From: Cytidiella melzeri
Taxonomy: Eukaryota; Basidiomycota; Agaricomycetes; Polyporales; Irpicaceae
Length of the DNA: 16,459 bases
NCBI GenBank assembly: GCA_022592445.1
Contig: JABYQR010000611.1
Coordinates: forward strand, 1-16,459
Direction: 5' to 3'
Below are positions 1-8,310 of this stretch, piece by piece. The notes below the pieces were generated by a model. That model saw only the letters and a program-made list of their open reading frames with translations. It made no database searches and had not been told where the DNA came from. The translations under genes and the position numbers were made by a program. Positions within the stretch are counted from its first letter, which is position 1; every line of letters starts with the position of its first letter.

Positions 1-2263
1 TGTGCTTCGGGTCGATCCCGTGCTAGCAGACTGTCCGACTCCCATGCCCTGGATGGGGCGTCGAGTGATTCGGTTACCCAATCGATTTGCGTGGTCGGTA
101 CGACGCGGTTGAGGTCCTTGCGGAGTCTGAGTGAATGTCTCTGACCGAATGAGGCGGGCTGCCATTTTTCCTTAGTTCGGTGGTCATTGGGGCTTCCCCC
201 GCTCAGCCTCGAAGTGTGCTCACTTGGTCTCTGTTGAGTGCGAGCACTCCTCTGCCTCTGGAATAGACGGGCAGTCTTATCTGCGTTTTCAATGGATAGG
301 GCCTCCGTTAGGAGTTTCTCAATGACCGTGACTTTGGCGGTCATCTTACTATTGCGTATTATCGCTGTGGATATGGCTTCCGGCAGTTCCCTAAGGAACT
401 TGCGTTGGACTTGTAATCGCTAGGGTGTTCCACCATTTGTTTGGCGTACTTGAGCATGTCTGAGTACTGTCCGGACACGCCGTTCCCGGCTCGGTACTGT
501 ACTCACTTGTACCTTTCAGTCGCAAGTTGTATAGTTGCTTGGTGTGCGAAGCGTGTATGGAATTCTATAATTACTTCCGTGAACGTCCAGTTGTCACGAT
601 TACTGAATGGGTCCATTATTTTGGAGTTGTACCAGGTGAGAGCATTTCCCTTGAGGAATTCCCCTAGTATCATGATTCTCGCGTAGTCGTTGGATAGGCC
701 CACAAGCCTGGTAATCCAGAAGTACCTCACCAGGTTCTTCAGCCATTGATGGAAGATCTCAACGTCGTCTTCCTCGCCATACGCAGCTGGGGCTGTCACC
801 TTAAACTGCTTGCTTAACTGAGGCAGGTCCTCCGGCTCGACCTCCATGATCTGTTTGAGCTGTCAGAGGATATACTCTGTGCTGTTGTTGTTCAGCTTTG
901 CTGTTGCGGTAGGTACTGCTCTGTAGGCAGATACAGAGTGCGCCGTTACCGGCTGTGCCATGTTTCGCGCTGCTGGAGCGGAAACGAAGTATCGAGGGTT
1001 GACCCCTCTAGTTGGTATGCTGGGAGGGAGGTTCCTTGCCCTTCCCCTTTTTGACGTGGGGTTGGGGGGAGGACCCCTTGGGATCCCTGCGTGCGAGTAC
1101 GAGTCGGAGCTTTTGCTACCGTTGTCTCCACCTCTTGGGAACTCGGACACACCGGTTTGCCAATGACTCCTCATCGAGCAAGTGTGAAAATGATTAGGAT
1201 TGGTGTGGGGTGACCTTTCTCTTGGTGTTGGGCTGCCTGCCGCGGTTGTGTTCCCGCTCGCTGCTAGGCCAGCCTCTCTAAGTTGAGTGGCTTGGTCCTT
1301 CCCTGCGCAAGCAGGTATTGCCCTCTCCTCAGTCATTGTTCGATGAGCATGTTCGTCTGGATTGGTGTACCATGCCTTTTCGTCGCTCGTGGCGATTACT
1401 TTGGCACCCATTGTCTCTGGGTTTTCATCTGGCTTTGTAGTAGGGCCCTTCAAGTGTACCTCTACTGGTGTTGGTTGCCCAACATGTTCTTTGGCCGCCT
1501 TGCGGCGGCTTCCCTCGTCGTCGAGCGCGTTCATGTTGAACACTTCAAAGATGTCGTGGAGACCGCGTATTAGGTTGTGGTTCCAGTCCTCAACCCACTG
1601 GAACCTTTCCTCCTGTTCTCTTTGTTTGTGCCTTAACTCTCTGTATGCAGTCCTGCTCTTCTTCAGACCTTCGTAAGTTTGCAGCATTGCATTAGCGAGT
1701 TCTGGGTCTAACGGGCCTTCAGCCCTTTGTTCTTCTTGAACTGGTTCAATTTGGCTTTTTGCTGATTTTAATGGGTCACCTTTCGGTGTTACAACGTCCC
1801 TATGTCTGTCTACGGTGCTACTGAAAGGGCTCTTCAGTGGGGGGTGAGTTGCCTCGTCCCCACTGGGAGGTTCTTGCGCTTGCGCGCGTGGGGCTTTCAG
1901 CTGTTGCTGTGCCTCCATTGCATCCGTGAGGACTCCGGTGACTGCTGAGGGTTTCCCCTCGTGTGCAGCCACCTTTGGAGTGGTGGTCTTGGTCGAAGAA
2001 GATTGGGTGGGCACCTTTTCGCCTCGCCGCCCATCTTGGACTTTGGTGAATGTCCGACCCACTGACTTGGGTTCGTCAGGGTTGCCCTTTCAGGCCTGCG
2101 ATGGATCTTCTTCGGCCTCGTGCTCGCTCTTGAGCATGATGGCCACGTTTTTGGCGTCGGCCTCGCTGGTCATGTGACTGACAGCTGATATGGATTGGCC
2201 GTGAGCCGTTTGCCGCAAATTGGAGGTTTCGCGCGATTTTGGATTTTTCTTAGCGTCTGACAT
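1..2263 (-). pseudogene. Gag polyprotein of a Ty3/gypsy-like LTR retrotransposon, 5' part, broken; continues past the left edge
   Basis: Gag would form the virus-like particle of the element. ATG is at 2263. One frame runs to about 413, interrupted by three in-frame TGA codons (2090-2092, 863-865, 503-505). A one-base shift near 405-413 then moves the reading into another frame that stays open to the window edge. The first ~460 codons are rich in charged and Pro/Ser residues, with a helical stretch near 1560-1700. The part from 847 downward resembles the Retrotrans_gag fold: a WLKNLVRYF segment, then GNALTWYNS, then FTEVIIEFHTRF, then ATERYK before the third TGA, continuing with SGQYSDMLKYAKQM. 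No zinc knuckle or pol lies inside the window. The separate open stretches are pieces of one frame, not three genes. Family assignment rests on motif recognition only. Confidence 0.8.
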
Positions 2264-2570
2264 CCGGGATCTTCTGGATGTGTCTGGGGTGTCGGGATCT
2301 GGGTTTTGTTGGGCACGTAGATAATTTTTTGGCGTTGTAGGGTGTTGTAGAGTAGAGTGGGATTGGAGTAGGATGTAAGTAGGTAGAATTCGGGCACTTA
2401 AAAAAGTGTAAGGATGTCCTTTCTGAATGCACACAAGGTAAGTATGACCAATATGTATTTGGAACCTACGTGTGTACAAGATAAAAAGATGATCTCTAAA
2501 TCTATCAGATCTCAGTCCTAAATACTGAGATCTGCTACTGTGTAGTACTACTATATACGGTATGTTATTT

Positions 2571-2586
2571 TCCCACAATGGGCGCT
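2571..2586 (-). other. Primer-binding-site-like sequence of the left gypsy element
   Basis: Read on the minus strand this is AGCGCCCATTGTGGGA, about 300 bases upstream of the gag ATG and directly beside the inner end of the LTR. It resembles the TGGCGCC...TGTGGGA type of primer-binding site in fungal gypsy elements, but lacks a clean leading TGG. The tRNA is not identified. Confidence 0.45.
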
Positions 2587-2615
2587 GGCCCACTATCTAA
2601 TCAATACGAGTAAAA

Positions 2616-2637
2616 GGCCAGATCTACTGATCTGGCC
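2616..2637. repeat. Perfect inverted repeat, 9-bp arms, 4-base loop
   Basis: GGCCAGATC at 2616-2624 and GATCTGGCC at 2629-2637 enclose TACT. It lies near the inner end of the LTR. On the minus strand it is followed by TTTT, but this is not a bacterial terminator in this context; an RNA hairpin near the LTR end or chance are the options. Confidence 0.8.
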
Positions 2638-2743
2638 ATGGGATGCTTGCGCATCAAATAGTGCTTGTGCACATGTACCAAACCCTAACACCTTCCTCGT
2701 CCCTGCATTCTTCCTTGGCTGGCAGGGCATTCCAGCCCAGCTG

Positions 2744-2843
2744 CCAATATATTTTGCCTTTGCCATTGTTTTCTCTCTCCCCGTTTTAGCCTTCCAATAT
2801 ATTTCGCCTTTGCCATTGTTTTCTCTCTCCCCGTTTTAGCCTT
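2744..2843. repeat. Tandem duplication of a 50-bp unit inside the LTR
   Basis: Units 2744-2793 and 2794-2843 are identical except for one T/C difference, and a third partial unit (CCAATA) begins at 2844. Near-identity points to a recent duplication. Such units in the U3 part of an LTR often carry activator sites, but none is identified here. Confidence 0.95.
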
Positions 2844-3045
2844 CCAATACACCTGAGTCACAAGCGAGTTTTCTCGTGACACCATAATGTTGTTTGTGGA
2901 AAACCGTGATCAGTTGAACCAGATCAATCGGGATCACGAGCAACATCATATAAACTTGTTCTGGGCTTCCCTCGACAAACTATCAATTGTTGGCCAAAAA
3001 ACTACACCCTTCCTATACCATCTGATTGATTGATCATTCCGTTAT

Positions 3046-3050
3046 GTCTT
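3046..3050. repeat. Target-site duplication gtctt, left copy (right copy 3807-3811)
   Basis: A perfect 5-bp direct repeat immediately outside the TG...CA ends of the solo LTR, as expected for Ty3- or Ty1-type integrases. Confidence 0.8.
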
Positions 3051-3559
3051 TGTCGTGGATGGCCTGACTAGCCCTTATTTTTTGCAATTTACCACTTGTT
3101 TTTATCTGTAAAACTCCGGGCTGCAACCCAGTTGCAACCTTCTCTGCACAAACTCCTTTGCACGTCTATTAAGCGCCCGTATCACGTGGCTTAGATGCTC
3201 CACACGGTCACGTTACTTGCTACTACGTCACACTGGCATGTGACTCAGCTTAAGTAAGACCACATGGCTACCACCACATGGCTCTGCCCATAGCTAGGGT
3301 TTGATGTCATAGATAAGCGTTCACATGGACTCCTTTTGTTCTTTCCCTATTGTTCTCTTTATGGAAGGATGTTCTCACAGGTGTGGGAATGGAATACAAT
3401 AGTTGGTCTCCTTTTAGATAGATTCTCTCACGAGTAGAGTTTTTGGCAAGGTCTAGACAATAGCTATTGTTCCCCTTTAGGTAGTTCTTTTGTTCTTTGC
3501 TCACACGGCTTCTTGCAAAGCCTGCCCTTAACATGGTCTGTGCGCAGGTCCCTGAAGTC

Positions 3560-3567
3560 TATATAAG
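3560..3567 (+). promoter_or_regulatory. TATA box of solo LTR copy 1
   Basis: TATATAAG lies 64 bp upstream of a consensus splice donor (3624). The second LTR of the family has TATATATA 65 bp upstream of its donor, so the spacing is conserved. The start site would fall near 3590. Confidence 0.65.
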
Positions 3568-3603
3568 CAGCTGCATGTATGCTCCTAGCCCCCATCTCGA
3601 CCT

Positions 3604-3690
3604 CTTGGTCTTTACTGGGCTAGGTAAGCAAACCCCTCTTGTACTACATAGCGGGTAGTATCAATATTAACTTGGTCTTTACTGGGCTAG
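3604..3690 (+). repeat. Direct repeat flanking an intron-like segment in LTR copy 1
   Basis: CTTGGTCTTTACTGGGCTAG occurs at 3604-3623 and again, identically, at 3671-3690. The first copy ends at a donor (GTAAGC, 3624). The second ends with CTAG, a possible acceptor, just after ATTAAC, a possible branch site. This would define a 67-nt intron, 3624-3690. Splicing itself is not shown. Confidence 0.7.
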
Positions 3691-3838
3691 ACATCTGCAT
3701 AAGGTTTATAGCTGGTGAGAGTATTGTGCTTCACGCCTACCACCACCACTTCGTCGTCATCCACTTTGTATCCCTGTTTGTCATGTCAAGCCTTGTCTCC
3801 GTGTCAGTCTTTCCACAGTCCATTTTCTTCCTTTAACG

Positions 3839-3958
3839 ATGCTTCCTTCGGTCATGGTGAATGGTGATGCTCTTATTCATTTTATCCAACACTTTGCTTG
3901 CATCACTGCCACATTCCGTGATACCCCCTTACCCACTGGCAAGCCAAGTGACGCATTC
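3839..3958 (+). pseudogene. Host element R, ORF b, N-terminal 40 codons (split by the hAT insertion)
   Basis: ATG at 3839 opens a frame encoding MLPSVMVNGDALIHFIQHF and ending, at the hAT target site, with Ser-Asp-Ala-Phe at 3958. It resumes in the same frame at 10094, right after the second TSD copy. It begins two bases after the stop of the preceding ORF. The protein is unrecognised. Its place between an upstream ORF and the polypurine tract plus 3' LTR is where fungal retroelements may keep a third, post-pol ORF, but no envelope features (signal peptide, clear transmembrane segment) are visible. Confidence 0.5.
3951..3958. repeat. hAT target-site duplication, left copy (right copy 10086-10093)
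   Basis: Left ACGCATTC and right ATGCATTC agree at 7 of 8 bases. The difference is CpG in the left copy and TpG in the right, as expected from later CpG decay. Eight bases is the standard hAT duplication length. Confidence 0.85.
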
Positions 3959-3978
3959 TAAAGCATAGCACAGGTGCA
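3959..3978 (+). repeat. hAT left terminal inverted repeat
   Basis: TAAAGCATAGCAC followed by A, then GGTGCA. It pairs with 10066-10085, which read inward on the minus strand is the same apart from G in place of that A. Confidence 0.9.
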
Positions 3979-4124
3979 GGTTACCTATAGGTACTCATGG
4001 GTTAACCCTCACAACAACCCACGGGTATATTGACTCATGGGTAGCACATACCTGTGGTGCAGGTTGGCCACAGGTGCGGGTCAGCCATCTGAGAAGTATG
4101 ATACCTGCGGGTTGACCCGCAGGT
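3970..4124. repeat. hAT left subterminal repeat cluster
   Basis: Many short copies in both orientations of motifs around CAGGT, ACCTG and GGGT. The strongest is a palindrome at 4103-4124, ACCTGCGGGT and ACCCGCAGGT separated by TG. The right end has the same motifs, so these are candidate transposase binding sites. Confidence 0.75.
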
Positions 4125-5426
4125 AAGCAAAAGAAAGAATGAATTTAATCTTTGACAACATGTACATCAGTATCTACAGTGATAGCCTTCTCTTTGCCCT
4201 TCTTTGGCCGTTTATTTTTATCTTGAAAGACCTGTAGTATCTCCTCCTCAGGTATGACACCCAGAATAGAAGCCCATGAACTCAGAACAGTTGCAGCACA
4301 AGTAGACTCATCGTTCAGAGAATGATGCCGTTTCGAGACAGTGAGGCCATCGCGCGAGAAAGCACGCTCAACATCAGTTGACGAAGCCGGTGCAGACAAG
4401 AAGTCAATGGCCATTTGCGCAAGTGCCCGCTTGTGCGTATTGTTGCTGGACACTAGAATGCCATTCCAATGCTGCAAAGGATTGTCAACATCAATGAGGC
4501 ACGACAACTGAAGATAGTCATTGAGAACATCGATAGCATTGCTATTTCGCCCGTATTGATCAAGTTTTGCAAAGCGATCGTTTGGTCGTCAACGTCCGGG
4601 CTACAGAAAGATCCAACAAGTCAATTCCAAGTCCTCTCGAATATTGAAAACGTACTGGAGCAGCCCAAACTGCCAGCGTTGGTTGCAAGGCGTCACGGCT
4701 ATCCAATGCTGGGTCAGAGGGCCTATAGTTGCTCTGCCACTGCTCCCGCAGAAGGTCCTCTGCCGTGCGAATCCATTCAGCAGGCCAATTCATATCTCGG
4801 AAATACTTTGTCTTGTACCGAGGGTGGAGCACTGCAAGGAAAACACAATTAGAAACAGCTAATAAGAAACATCTGACTCTCCGAGGTACTCACTCATGGC
4901 CAGGCGATACATTACAGAGTCATCAGTTTTGGAGTAGTACTTGTTCAGCACCTGAAGGCCTCGAGCAGCTGCCAAGCGGACAACACCTGATGCAGACACG
5001 TTCTCTGCCATGTCTTCGAGTGCAAGTGTAAGTATGTCTATGACTGGGATTACTTCATGCAAGAGAGGTGTATTGGTTTGCGATATGCGGTTCGTTGCGT
5101 TGAGAAAATCCTGCGGGTGGCTGACTTAGTCGTAGCATCATAATCTGAAAATGGTACTTACGCCCAGCAGCACGCTAAGCTCACTCAATAGAGCCCACTC
5201 GTTTACAGACAGTCGCTGATGCTGTAGCCCCTGCTTCCCGTCCTTGTCCCATTTAGCCATGCCAAATAATTTCTCCAATGCAAATCGCAGCTCGAGAGCT
5301 CTCTCAATAGCGCCAGCGAGAGAATTCCACCGCGTGTCGATAGCACGGATCAGAAGCTTGAAAGGTATCTCCACACGTTTGCAATTCATCTTGAGGTCTT
5401 CTCGCAAAGCCGGCGAATGGAATATA

Positions 5427-5431
5427 CGCTT
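5427..5431. repeat. Target-site duplication cgctt, left copy (right copy 6158-6162)
   Basis: A perfect 5-bp direct repeat outside the LTR ends, confirmed by the transposase frame, which continues through a single copy. Confidence 0.9.
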
Positions 5432-5637
5432 TGACATGGATAGTCCAACAGAGACTGGATTTTTCCAATAATGTCACCAGTTTACAGCCTTAGGCGCCTA
5501 TCTAGAGCGCTTATTTTCCAGCTAGGAGTGTTACCGGACCTAACCCTAACCCGGGTCACGTGACATCCTGCCTTATTTATCAATAGTCCAGACCCAAACC
5601 CTAGACTCAATCTGGAGCGGTTCCAGATCAACCTAGG

Positions 5638-5765
5638 CTATTGTTCTATTGTTCCTCTTCCATTGATGGGGATTCCCCAGGGATTCCCCAGGCCTTATTG
5701 TTCTATTGTTCTTATCCTATTGTTCTATTGTTGTATTGTTCTAGCTCTATTGGTCTACGTACCCT
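5638..5765 (+). repeat. TATTGTTC-type short repeats in the upstream part of LTR copy 2
   Basis: CTATTGTTC and close variants recur about eight times, interrupted by a GGGATTCCCCA doublet. Just downstream, TCCTTGACAGTTAC occurs twice (5769 and 5788 region). LTR copy 1 also has scattered TATTGTTC motifs, so these are candidate family promoter elements. Confidence 0.7.
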
Positions 5766-5890
5766 GGTCCTTGACAGTTACTCAGGTCCTTGACAGTTAC
5801 CCGGGTTCATTATTGTTCTATTGTTACTCCAGTCCCACAGTTACTCCAGTCCCTAGTGTGGGAACTGGTGCACAGACCATCCAGACACAG

Positions 5891-5898
5891 TATATATA
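5891..5898 (+). promoter_or_regulatory. TATA box of solo LTR copy 2
   Basis: TATATATA, 65 bp upstream of a GTGAGT donor at 5956, the same layout as in copy 1. The word is palindromic, so orientation relies on the donor and on the comparison with copy 1. Confidence 0.65.
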
Positions 5899-5934
5899 GT
5901 ACCCCTTACCCTCCCTGGTTCTGCATCTTGACCT

Positions 5935-6016
5935 CTTCGTCATTTGCACTACCAGGTGAGTTACTCAATGTAACCTAGTATAAACATGATATTAACTTCG
6001 TCATTTGCACTACCAG
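5935..6016 (+). repeat. Direct repeat flanking an intron-like segment in LTR copy 2
   Basis: CTTCGTCATTTGCACTACCAG followed by one of two contexts: at 5935-5955 it precedes a GTGAGT donor (5956), and at 5996-6016 it follows ATATTAA and ends with CCAG, an acceptor. The putative intron 5956-6016 is 61 nt. The two copies are identical over 21 bases but differ clearly from the corresponding 20-mer of LTR copy 1. Confidence 0.75.
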
Positions 6017-7784
6017 TATCCGGCCTCTGTGCCTGCTGCCTGCTTATCATCGACTTTGACCTTGCTGTCGTCGTTGGAGATCCCCTTCCACTTTCCCCTC
6101 ACATCCACTTCACCCTTGTTTAGGGTTTATCAGTCTATCAGCAGTCGCTCCGCGACACGCTTGGCAAGTTCCTTGAGCTGTATAAGCACCTTGTGAGTTT
6201 CTCGTGCCATGATGAGACTCGAGCCAGGCTATATAGCTCCGTACCTTTGTTACTGCAAATCTTCCCATTTCTTCTTCGTCATCATCAAGAGCAAATCAAC
6301 TCTCAACGGTGTGGTTGATATCTTCGATCTCTTCCTGGTTGGCAGCTTTGCGCACCGGGTCAAGCTCATACTCCTCGGTGTCACTGTCATTGCCGTTGTC
6401 ATCAGCACCGTGGTCGCCCTCGCTTGCCTCGTCTAGATTGTCTTCTTCACCGGCTATCGTGTTGACATCCACCTCACTGGTAGGATCTTTGGAGTGACCG
6501 CTTTTAGTCCGTTTTCGTGCAAATCCTGAAATGATGGTCTGCAACATATAAGCAACTGTTCATGGTATATAGCATATGCTTACTTTGACCACAAGGTTGA
6601 GGATGTGCGCGAAGCACCTCACTCGAGTCTGCGCTGAGTTTAGTCCGCCGAGGGACTCAAGCTCTGATATCATGGTATCATTGTTTGACGCGTTGTCACA
6701 CGTAATTCCCAGCAGCTTTTTTGATCTGTTACGCGTCGAAACAGTGTGGCGAGTTATCAATACAATGCTTACCTTCTTCTCGATACCGAGAGACTTCAGA
6801 CAGCTTGTGAGCGCCTCTGCAAGATACACGCCAGTGTGACCTTTTGTCAGCCTGAATCCAGCCTATCAGTCCTTATTTGGGCGCAGCAGAGTATAAGAAG
6901 AAATGCATACCAGATGAAATCAAGTACAAACGTGGCTACATTCCCTTTGATGACACAATGGACGGTAACACCAAGGAAAGAGTAGACATTGGGTGACGTC
7001 CATCCATCGAGGCAAAGGTGAATGCGGCCAGGATAGTCTTGCAGCATTTTGCCAATATGCACGCGCGTGAGATTGAAAATCTCGCGCACGTCCCGCGACA
7101 CAGTACTGGGGCCTGGAACTTTGGCTTTGGCGTACAACATTGATATGATGGCGAGGAATTCGGGATCCTTGACGATCTTGAAGGGGCAATGGCGACGAGC
7201 AACCCATAGAGCCACGAGAAAGCGCAGTTGTGGTTTGCTATATGCCGTACCATGAGCAAACACTGCAATGCTCTGATCGGCAGGAGCGACCGCTAGTGAG
7301 CATGACTGTATGTGACGGCTCAAGTTTCCAGTTGACGTGTCGGTACGGCGTCGCAAAACTGAGATTGATGGACTGTGTTCTCGTCAATTGTCGCCGGTTT
7401 GCGTAGAGAATAGAACGAGAGTACATACTTTAGCTTGCAGACAAATTTGTACTTGACATTGCCTTTCTCAACAACGATCTCAGGATGCCGGAAATGTGCA
7501 TACAAATTGGACTCCCAAGTTTTACTTTGCGCGGCTACATTTCTCGTTGTCAGATGCTATGTGCGTGTGTCAGTTCAATGAATAAACTCACCAAGAACCT
7601 CTTCATTGGTGCGCTCAGCCACCTTCCATTTGAGGTCGAAGGCGGACTGCTTCTCAACCACAAGAGACTCAGGGCTTGAAGTCCTGCCTATGGCGTTGGT
7701 CCCAGCTGCATCCTCGTTGTCACTTTTGCTATCGGCTGTTTGAGCTCGTTTGCGGGGCCTGGTCTGCTTGTTTGAGCGCGGCAT

Positions 7785-8293
7785 GGCAGGCTATCGAGTC
7801 GAGCGTAGCGGGGAAAGACAAAGTGTGAAGCTGACGGTGCCCGAAGCTGGCCATGTGTATAGGTGGTCTTGATGCCATTTTGATGAGAGAAACAGTTGCC
7901 CCGTTGAGCGACAAATAGCGAGAGGGCGGAGGCAAATTTGAAGGGAGTGAGGAGGTCATGGCACGCAGTATCAGGCGCTGGTCACCAGGGTGGTTTAAAG
8001 GGCCGCGCTGTGTTATGTTGCTCAGGCAGCAGCCTCTATGCACCTCCTTGTCGGTGTGCAATGAAGGTACGTAGGATGTTGAACCGCCTCTCATCAACGC
8101 AGCGAATGCATTCACTGGCGAGAGATCAAGAGTGGTGGTGCCGGTGTTGCAGAATGCAACTTGAGGGCTAACTTGGGCCGCCTCTCTCCGTTCCATAACA
8201 CCGCTGAGGTGGTTTGAGGGGCTACACCATGCTATGTTGCTCAGGCAGCAGCCTCTATGCACCTCCTCGCCGGTGTGCAATGAAGGTACGTAG
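7785..8293. other. Spacer between transposase and plus-strand cargo, with two 86-bp repeats
   Basis: This stretch lies between divergent genes and probably holds the transposase promoter. No convincing gene is seen; long open frames on the minus strand here are not supported. It holds a pair of 86-bp direct repeats. Confidence 0.5.
7990..8075 (+). repeat. 86-bp direct repeat, copy 1 (copy 2 at 8209-8294)
   Basis: Both copies are exactly 86 bp, start GTGGTTT and end GTACGTAGG, and share the core TGTTGCTCAGGCAGCAGC. By eye they differ at 10 positions, all transitions, most clustered in the first third. Several differences sit where an ancestral CpG would have decayed to TpG in one copy and CpA in the other. 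Confidence 0.9.
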
Positions 8294-8294
8294 G
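8209..8294 (+). repeat. 86-bp direct repeat, copy 2
   Basis: Second copy of the repeat at 7990-8075, 219 bp downstream in the same orientation, without indels. Confidence 0.9.
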
Positions 8295-8310
8295 TGAAGC
8301 GCGCTATGCC

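Larger units (their letters stand above)
2586..2881 (-). mobile_element. 5' LTR of the left gypsy-like element
   Basis: On the minus strand the block begins TGTCACGAG at 2881 and ends ...GGGCCA next to the primer-binding-like site, giving TG...CA ends and about 296 bp. The outer end at 2881 is fairly clear; the inner end could be off by several bases. The matching 3' LTR must lie left of the window, so the target duplication cannot be tested; the five bases after 2881 are ccata. The LTR contains a 50-bp tandem duplication and a perfect palindrome. Confidence 0.55.
3051..3806 (+). mobile_element. Solo LTR (family A, copy 1), 756 bp with 5-bp TSD
   Basis: It starts TGTCGTGGATGGCC and ends CTCCGTGTCA, flanked by gtctt at 3046-3050 and gtctt at 3807-3811. 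The ends match the second solo LTR in this window (5432-6157: TGACATGGATAGTCC ... CTCCGCGACA), so both belong to one family with short inverted termini. A TATA box on the plus strand, pyrimidine-rich and TATTGTTC-type motifs upstream of it, and an intron-like segment downstream give the orientation. No internal coding region or partner LTR is present, so it most likely arose by LTR-LTR recombination. Confidence 0.85.
2887..3836 (+). pseudogene. Remnant ORF of host element R, split by a solo LTR (function unknown)
   Basis: ATG at 2887 opens a frame that encodes a hydrophilic, probably helical N-terminus (LFVENRDQLNQINRDHEQ) and then KTTPFLYHLID before an in-frame TGA at 3031-3033. The frame reaches 3050, where the solo LTR 3051-3806 interrupts it. 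Dropping the LTR and one TSD copy, it resumes at 3812 and ends at TAA 3834-3836, about 63 codons in all. The next ORF starts two bases after that stop (ATG 3839). Continuity across the LTR boundary supports a real former frame, but the piece is short and I recognise no family. It may be the tail of a longer protein truncated by the gypsy insertion at 2881. Confidence 0.35.
5432..6157 (+). mobile_element. Solo LTR (family A, copy 2), 726 bp, inside the transposase
   Basis: It starts TGACATGGATAGTCC, ends CTCCGCGACA, and is flanked by cgctt at 5427-5431 and 6158-6162. It lies within exon 7 of the transposase; removing it with one TSD copy rejoins the frame exactly between an ELAKR segment and IFHSP. 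The ends and internal layout match the 756-bp solo LTR at 3051-3806, but the interiors have diverged. It must be younger than the hAT insertion. Confidence 0.93.
4145..7784 (-). pseudogene. hAT transposase, nine exons, broken
   Basis: It catalysed excision and integration of the element. Proposed exons: 7784-7592, 7534-7429, 7372-6911, 6851-6773, 6715-6584, 6538-6245, 6189-6158 joined to 5426-5162 across the solo LTR, 5110-4894, 4831-4145. Phases agree at every junction; introns are 45-62 nt. About 822 codons. Visible parts: basic N-terminus (PRKRAQ); BED-like finger (KYKFVCK ... STGNLSRHIQSC) lacking the usual second cysteine of CxxC; DGWTSPN around residue 220 with a likely catalytic Asp; ITCDNASNND near 285 with the second Asp; TRWNS; AAARGLQVLNKYYSK; C-terminal dimerisation block with NPLQHW and SSTDVERAFS. 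Damage: TGA at 6296-6298, the LTR, and a net frameshift within about 4560-4605. Intron 4 (6772-6716) has a weak AAAAAG acceptor. Confidence 0.9.

Noticed and set aside
405..413. Programmed frameshift in gag
   Set aside because: No slippery heptamer or downstream structure seen, and it lies amid nonsense mutations; simple indel is more likely.
863..2062. A separate 399-codon gene on the minus strand
   Set aside because: It is in the same frame as the open stretches on both sides, separated from them only by TGA codons, so it is the middle of one broken gag.
503..2092. TGA recoding or readthrough as used by some retroelements
   Set aside because: Three TGA in one gag, plus TGA in unrelated relics that also carry frameshifts and insertions, fits decay better; no recoding element was seen and the fungal nuclear code reads TGA as stop.
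2616..2637. Rho-independent terminator
   Set aside because: Palindrome followed by T-run on the minus strand, but the context is a eukaryotic LTR.
3970..4124. CRISPR-like short repeats
   Set aside because: Motifs are irregularly spaced, in both orientations and mirrored at 9930-10065, as expected for hAT subterminal repeats.
7729..8280. 183-codon minus-strand frame across the 86-bp repeats
   Set aside because: It overlaps the well-supported first transposase exon in another frame, has low-complexity content and no recognisable domain.
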